A stretch of DNA of 64,000 bases from Hirsutella rhossiliensis (lineage: Eukaryota; Ascomycota; Sordariomycetes; Hypocreales; Ophiocordycipitaceae). The notes beneath the pieces are model-generated. The model saw only the letters and a list, made by a program, of their open reading frames with translations. It was not told where the DNA came from and searched no databases. The number at the start of each line of letters is the position of its first letter. Position 1 is the stretch's first letter. Positions 57,520 through 64,000 of this stretch are shown here, one piece after another. A program made the translations under genes and the position numbers. Where the stretch lies: the NCBI RefSeq assembly GCF_020360975.1, contig NW_025408680.1, forward strand, positions 1,860,001 to 1,924,000, read 5' to 3'.

Positions 57520-60500
57520 GCAGATAGGAGGTTTCAGCCCTGATTCTCAGTATCGACAGCAGAGGTCAAGGAGTCCACCAAGACGCAGTACACATCATGT
57601 ATGTACGGCGTGTACTTTGCATGGATGGATGGAAGTGGGATGGGGAGAGAGAGAGGCCCACTCGCTTGGAACGTTGTTTCTAGCAACATTGACGGGTAGA
57701 GAAAACTGAATCTCCATGCCTTTGGGACTCACTTCGCCGTTGCGTCAGTGGCGGCGGTCGTTTGAGGCTCTCTACAGGGGTGTCCGGAAAGGGGGCGCGC
57801 GCGCGCTATCTAGGCCCAGCGCGGCGGGGAGGAAAAAGGAGAGACGACGAAGAAGCGGCGGGCGGCGGCGGGCGGCGGTGGGACAGACGCACGCATGTGT
57901 GGTATGTATGGCGGCAGCAGCTCGGCACGACGGAGCTGCAACAGAACTCGAAGGAGGCGAGCATGAACCGTCATGATTGATGATGAGCAAGCATGGGCAG
58001 AAGGGGGAGCAATCAGAAAGCCGGTCTAGCTCGATGGCCAGCACCAGCAGCAGTGGCATCGACACACACGGGAAGAGAGACAAAGGGAAGAGAGGAGAGC
58101 GGGGAAGCCGATGGGAGTCGGGCGACCCTGGACGTGGGGTCGGGCTTATGGTGTCTTGGCTGCCTCCTATGGCCAAGCCAGATGGGTAGATTTTATGTGA
58201 AAGAATAAGTTATTTCTTGGATAAAATGATCATCCAAGTCGTACAAGACGTCCTGGACGCCCAACTTGATCTGACTGATGGGTGAATGGATGATGCGTCT
58301 TTGCCCAATGCGTCCCCCTGGACCGGACGACAAGCAGAGCGATCCAATTCTCTCCCAAGGAGGAAGGGCAAACCGCAGCAACCGTTTCTGGCTGAGATGA
58401 TATTTTAGTGCGAGGCGAGGCCGAGCTCTTCAAGCGACGATTACTGCTGGCGGCTGCGAGAGCCACAGGCGCGAACCTTGTTTCTTAGCCTCGGCAGCGG
58501 CCGGCGGCTGGGCGAGCCTTCACAAGGTTGCGAGTTTGCGAGGTTGGTTCAGCTTGTATGTACGTACAGCATGGATTGTTGCGCAAGTAGGCAGACAGGC
58601 AACGTGACGGTCCTCGATGATAGGAGCATGTCGACAACAATAAGCACTATGCGTGCGGGCAGGCAGCAAAGAGTCTGGTCGACCCGTGCCAACCTCTATT
58701 GATGTCGCGGGTGTAGACGGTGGCAGTCAAGCGTTTGGGCACGCCAGTAGCGAGTTGGCAACCGTCAATGCGCCCACGGTCTGGCCAACGTCAGTGATGG
58801 CGAAGTGAAGAAGAGGCCGCAGGGGGGGGGAGCACGATCCATCCGGCTGCGCTCAGCCCATCAATCGCTCGGTCCGGCCATTGTCATTTGACGCCGCCAG
58901 TCGCCGCTCCCGCACTGCCGGCAGTGATGAACGAGGCGGTCAATCGTCGGCAGTCCTTGCGACGTTTGACAGGCGCCTCTGTCTTGACGTTGAGGCAGAA
59001 AATTGAGCTTGACAGCAATGGCCTTGTTCTTGTGTTCCACGGAAACAGGGCAAGGCACCGCTAGCAGCATCTCGTTTGTCGATCAAACAGGGGCATCTGC
59101 CGAGTCGACGTCATGACTGCATTTTGTCTAGCGTTTGCACGAGGTTGAGCCTGCAGTTCAGTCGGTCGTCACAATTGAATATTTGTTCTCAATGGAGAGC
59201 CGTGCAGAGCAGATGTACGGATACGGTGCAATATGTACATATGTAGACTTCTATTAATATCTGCACGCTCGTATTCCACATCGGGGAAGCGCTAAGAGGG
59301 TACTGCACTGTACATATTAATATCGGGGCTTACGGAGTACTTTGACCCATTCTGGCGGTACAGTCAGTACCTACCTACCTACTCCGTCCTACCTTACATG
59401 CTATTCGTGCAGACGTCTTTACTGTACAGTAAGCTGCTTCAGATCGCACTGTAGCCCTTTGGCTGCGGTAAGGTCGCCCTCAGGTCACTCGTGAGGATAC
59501 CAACGAATCAGACTCAATCTATCTGCAAGAGGCACAAGGTTGTGGCCGACCATCTCACCAAAAAGGTTGTATCGATAGCAGAGGCAGTACAAGGAGCATA
59601 TCGTAGCTCTTCTTTTCTGCTGCGAGTTTCTAGCTCTTCGCGTTAGGTCATGAGTAGCTGCTGACAAAGGCGGGGGCTGTGGGTCCAGCTACTTAGGTGG
59701 CCTTACGCAGCCAAAGGGATATGATACTGTGCCGGGTTCATGGTTGATGGGCCAACGACTGAGAACATCGGGGCACTCTTTTCCACATCTCCGTTGCTCT
59801 ACAGTACTGTACAAGTATACCCTCGTCTATTCGGCCGAGACGGATTTCTCACCATGGCGTGGTCTTTGCAATGCATCGCATCGACGGCTGTCCACGACCG
59901 AGTATACAAGAAATGTTCCCTCGTCGCCTACCGTCCACAGAGCATCTCTGCGCTCGGTACTCCGTATATTTCTTGATCACCAATGTAACGTGTAAAAACA
60001 CGATGCAGGCAACACGAGCAGCTTGCAGCAACAAAAAGCCCAAGAGGGCAAGGCGCCGAATGAGCCAAAGCACGGAGTACCTCGTAATTACCTCGCCGCG
60101 TGAACCGTGTCAGGGCCGTAGGAAGTGGACTCCGTCTTCATTCGCACTCTCAGTGCGTGTGCATCCCAACCTGGTCATACCGTGGCCAGCATTTGTCTCC
60201 ATTTCTTTACTTCGTGACCTATTCGTACATTTTGTACAGGCTATTGACTATGAAGCCATCATCGGGCCAGAATACTGCAAACGAGACTCGGGCTGCTCAC
60301 AGGATGCACGCATTGCCCAAATGACACAAGACGTTGCAGATGCCACACATGTTTTACTGGTGCAATGCGGACGAGATCCTGTCCAATTCCCCCCCACCCA
60401 CCCAACCCTGCGTAGATCGACAACCGCCATGTAACCTATACTAGCATTAGCTTTTTCGCAGCCACAATGGATGAACACGACCACGTTCTAACTACAGTAC

Positions 60501-61380
60501 CTAGTACCTTACAGTATCATACTGACCATGTACAGTACCTATTTCTTGCCCGCCAAGAGCAATGGCCTAGTCGACTTTATGCGTAGCCCCTAAGGCCCGA
60601 CTAATTATATAACATGCCCCAACCCAGCTCGGCTCATGTCCGGCTGGCATCGCCATATTGGATGCATGTATATAACGTTGCCAGCAGAGTCTACGTACAA
60701 GTATCCAAGAAGCCGCCGGGTCAGACCAGCACAGGGTCTCATGTAGTGTGGCGGATGGGTTTCCATGGCGCCTCAGACGCCAGCAGAGCGCTGGCATGCT
60801 TTCCCCAAACATCGATGTGGTCCATTCATCCAGGAACTCACTGCACACCAGATGACGAGGTAATTGATTTCGCCCTTCACCCATCTCCATGTAAGTTGGG
60901 TATTCGCATGCAAACTAGCAGCCCCGTACATAACAGTGGGCTTGTTGGGATGGCCCGAGGGCGTCTCTGGCTGGGTGCCGCAGCTTTCTGCCTTGAGTTG
61001 TGGTGCCTTGCCTTTTTCAGAGTGCCATGCGGTGCTAGCCGACTCAGTGGGCAAGTACTACTAGTAAAGCACTACCTAGGTAGGTACCTAAGGTAGGTAG
61101 GTACCTAGGTAGTAGTTGCATGTACAGTACAGTACTACCGGTACAGTACAGAGAGGCTCCAAACTGCCCCGGACCTGCGGCCCCTCCCCCCCATTTCACC
61201 CCTCGGCCGACCGCCTGGGAGGAACTTGTAGGAGGAGCCTCCAGTGGGAGCGTGTAGCCTGTACGCGTCCCCGGGGCAGTTCGTGCGGCACACTCATGTC
61301 CCCTCTACCGATATCAAGCCGGATTGGCGGCACAGCCCCTCGACCAAGACGCCCTGTTTCCCCTCGTCCCTCAGTGTCAA
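57520..61380. other. Large gene-empty stretch
   Basis: 3.9 kb with no supported gene on either strand. TACCTACCTACCTACTCCG and dense TACCTAGGTAGGTACC/GTACAGTAC clusters occur near 59330-59420 and 61060-61150. AT-rich patches lie at 59225-59330. A pure G run is at 58822-58830. No tRNA, rRNA or transposon signature found. Confidence 0.55.
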
Positions 61381-61911
61381 GTAATAAGGTGTGTGGCTGG
61401 CTCCCAACTCTCTCACACTCTCCCTCCCCTCCGCCTCCTCTCGTTTCCTCCCCTCTCAAACCACCAAACTCGTAATATCTCGTCAACCTCGCCCGCACCG
61501 TCTCCTCCGGTTTCCACCCCTTCGACTGCTGGCATCGCTGCGGGGGCCCGCATCTGCAACAGCGCTTCGTCGAGACCGACGTCACCCCCAGCAACGGCCA
61601 TTCTCGCCGCCTCACTCAAACGCATTCCTCGCCGGTTCCGCCAACTGACAGCACGGCAACCAACCCGCTCGACTACAGCGCATCCGGCAAAAACTCATCT
61701 TGGCCACATCCCCTCTTGTCATCGCTTGATTTGTTTCCCACTCGCCTGCCAACTCTCTCCCAACACCCTCTGCCATCACTCGCCATCGCCTATCTACGTA
61801 CATCCTTCCCCCTCGTCGCTCCTTTGCTGCTGCATATCGTCTTCGGCCCAGCCTCTGGGCCGCCAGCTGCATCTTTGGCGCTGCCTTGTCCGCTCTTCAT
61901 CACTCCTCGAC
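61381..61911 (+). promoter_or_regulatory. Pyrimidine-rich leader of btgC
   Basis: 530 bp dominated by C and T, ending four bases into CTCGACATGG at the start codon. Frames here are open but Ser/Pro/Arg low-complexity, so it is read as promoter plus 5' UTR. Confidence 0.5.
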
Positions 61912-64000
61912 ATGGCGCGCGCTCCACACGACGACCCCTACGAGAGGTATCCCCTCGATGGCCCTTATGCCCACTACGACAGCCCGCCCCGTCACTACCC
62001 CGGCCATAACCCGACGTCTCGCGATCACAGCCATGCTGCGCCTGCCTACTACGATGGTCCCTCGCCCCAACATGCCCTAGATTCATCCTCATCCACCTCG
62101 AGTCGCTCACGGGGCTATCATGATTACGGCGCCCCCGGGCCCATGCCACCCCGCCACGGCGAGTATGGCCGTCACGGCGAGTATGGCTACCACGACACGG
62201 GCGGTCCTTACGGAGGCGCCGGCAACGGAACTACCGCGTATGCACCGCAGCGTATTCCCAACAACATCACCCCGGGTGCTGACAATTTCAGCGCATCTGC
62301 CGCGGGCGGCATGGCCGGCTTAGCCTACGACGTCGCCGATTACAGCACGCCTGGCCCCGGCTCCGACCCCATGCACCCGATCGGCCAAATCCCCCCGCCC
62401 CCATCCCGAGCCCTCCGTCCGGATGCCCCGCGCCAGCCAATGTCCCCTTACGGCGGCGGTGCCTCGTACGACCCATACATCGGCCGTGGCCAAGATTCTC
62501 ACTCGAATCTGAATCCCTTTGGCACACCACCCGCCACACATTCGCCGTCGAGGAGCATGAACAGCTTCGGCCGCCCGAGCTCTCTGGCCGACGACCCGTA
62601 TCAGTCTTATTCGAGCAATCCCCGGCATGATGCCGTCGATGTTGGCCTCGTCGACCCTCACGACATTGAAGACGATGGAGACGACGGCCTGAACTACTCG
62701 AGGCGCCCTCAACGGACATCCCTGTTCAGCCGGCCCAACTCGGACCGAAACGCCAAGTCTGGCGCGAGAGCAGCGGCGGTTGGGGTGGCCGCGGGTGCGG
62801 GTGCAGGCGCTGCCTCGCGAGGACTCATGGGTAACAAAGGTACGTGGCACGAGCAAATCAAGCGCCTGGCCCAAACTAACAAGCGCGACTGAACCAGGTC
62901 CTGATGGTGCCACCCGCGCCTTGGATGCTGGTGCAAGCCAGGAAAAGCCGTCAGCCTGGCTGGCGCAGCAAAAAGGCCATAGCAAGACGTGCAAATGGGT
63001 CACCATCATTCTCGTCTTCCTCGTCATCGTCGGGGCCATTGTCGGAGGTGTCGTCGGCGCTCTTGTGGCCGGGAATAGGAGAGGCAAGGGGGGCAGCTCG
63101 GATTCTGCCTCAGACGACGCCAAGGAAAACGGCGATCTCAACATCAACAGCAAGGAGATCAAGGCACTCATGAACGACCCTAATCTACACAAGGTCTTTC
63201 CCGGCATGGACTATACCCCGTACAAGACCCAATACCCCGACTGCATGTCGGATCCCCCTTCGCAAAACAACGTCACGCGCGACGTGGCGGTGCTCAGCCA
63301 GCTCACCAACAAGATTCGTCTCTACGGCACCGACTGCAACCAGACCGAGATGGTCATCCATGCCGTCAAGCAGCTCAAACTGGAAAAGGACGTCAAGATA
63401 TGGTTGGGGGTATGGCAGGACAAGAACGAGACGACCAACTCACGGCAGCTGGCGCAGATGTGGACCATCCTCGATCAGTACGGTGCCGAGCCTTTTGAGG
63501 GACTCATCGTTGCCAACGAGATTCTCTTCCGAAAAGAAATGACCATTTCGTCTCTGGCAACTGTTCTCAGTGACGTGCGCAAGAACCTCACATCCAAGAA
63601 CATCAACCTCCCGGTCGCCACGTCTGACCTGGGTGACGACTGGACGACGGAGCTCGCCAAGGACAGCGACTACGTCATGGCCAACATCCATCCGTTCTTT
63701 GCCGGTGTCTCTGCCGAAACCGCTGCTTCGTGGACTTGGTCCTTTTGGGAAGGCAGGGACGGCCAATTCTGGAAAACGGACAAGAACAAGAACGTTATAG
63801 CAGAAACGGGGTGGCCCAGCGACGGCGGCAAGAACTGTGGCCAGGCTCAGACAACCTCGTGCGACCCTGGCTCCGTAGCTGGCATCAAGGAGATGAACCG
63901 CTTCATGGACGACTGGGTCTGCCAGGCGCTGAGCAACGGCACCCAATACTTCTGGTTCGAGGCCTTTGATGAGCCGTGGAAGATTCGATTCAACGAAAAG
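61912..64000 (+). CDS. btgC: GH17 endo-beta-1,3-glucanase, type II membrane (BtgC), 3' partial
   Basis: Two exons seen, join(61912..62839,62898..>64000), 677 residues up to the edge. Donor GTACGT, acceptor GAACCAG. The first 340 residues are cytosolic, disordered and Tyr/Pro/Ser-rich (MARAPHDDPYERYPLDGPYA). A single membrane anchor runs from W343 (WVTIILVFLVIVGAIVGG), followed by the extracellular GH17 domain: VAVLSQLTNKIRLYGTDCNQ, catalytic acid E517 in LIVANEILFRKE, and nucleophile E612 in VIAETGWPSDGG. Family knowledge: BtgC-type enzymes cleave cell-wall beta-1,3-glucan and act in wall remodelling. Both catalytic glutamates are present. Only the last few dozen residues should be missing. 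Confidence 0.94.

Noticed and set aside
57716..57976. 86-codon Arg/Gly-rich frame upstream of the second Zn2Cys6 gene
   Set aside because: Low-complexity frame over GC-rich simple sequence (GGCGGGCGGC repeats); no motif or promoter support.

Overview
The window is nuclear DNA of a filamentous ascomycete. Genes carry short GT-AG introns (mostly 45-130 nt) with fungal branch-point motifs (CTAAC/CTGAC). Products include fungus-specific families: two Zn2Cys6 regulators, a BtgC-type GH17 glucanase, a GRIP golgin and a ZNFX1/Hrr1/SAD-3-like helicase. Coding DNA is GC-rich and intergenic DNA is studded with TACCTAGGTA and GTACAGTAC-like words. I infer Sordariomycetes, probably Hypocreales; the sequence alone does not fix the species.

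Layout. 1-2.2 kb: first exon of a secreted protein leaving the left edge, then empty DNA. 2.2-16.6 kb: a housekeeping block with a DAO-type FAD oxidoreductase (-), a GRIP golgin (-) divergent from Lunapark (+), an SRPK-family SR-protein kinase (-), a short uncertain gene (-) and the elongation factor IWS1/Spn1 (-). IWS1 shares a bidirectional promoter with the nuclear-envelope protein Brl1/Brr6 (+, 17-18.5 kb). 20-22.7 kb: a Zn2Cys6/fungal_trans regulator (+). 23.5-29.2 kb: a decayed Tad-like LINE. 29.8-31.1 kb: PEX16 (+). 33.8-36.1 kb: a complete pogo/Fot1-like DNA transposon, 2,310 bp with 44-bp terminal repeats and a TA target duplication, whose transposase is broken by frameshifts. 39-41 kb: a C2H2 zinc-finger protein (+). 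42-45.5 kb: two orphan Lys/Ser-rich proteins, one built on a 69-bp coding minisatellite. 46-49 kb: the SAGA subunit SPT8 (-) and a coding-like segment just past it. 49-52.2 kb: the SF1 helicase (-). 53.8-54.6 kb: an aminoglycoside-phosphotransferase-like pseudogene, followed by an intron-containing tRNA-Gly(GCC) (-). 55.2-57.5 kb: a second Zn2Cys6 regulator (-) whose zinc cluster is completed by a 4-nt microexon. 57.5-61.9 kb: gene-empty. 61.9 kb to the end: membrane-anchored GH17 glucanase BtgC, cut by the right edge.

Functional themes, from family knowledge: membrane and organelle organisation (golgin, Lunapark, Brl1, PEX16), RNA polymerase II transcription and splicing control (IWS1, SPT8, SRPK), cell wall (BtgC) and fungal regulators. 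There is no secondary-metabolite cluster, no CRISPR array and no operon. The most unusual items are the obligatory 4-nt microexon, the orphan pair at 42-45.5 kb and the contrast between an indel-decayed LINE and a structurally complete but disabled pogo element in a genome carrying an RNAi-type helicase. Nothing here amounts to a clearly new multi-gene system.
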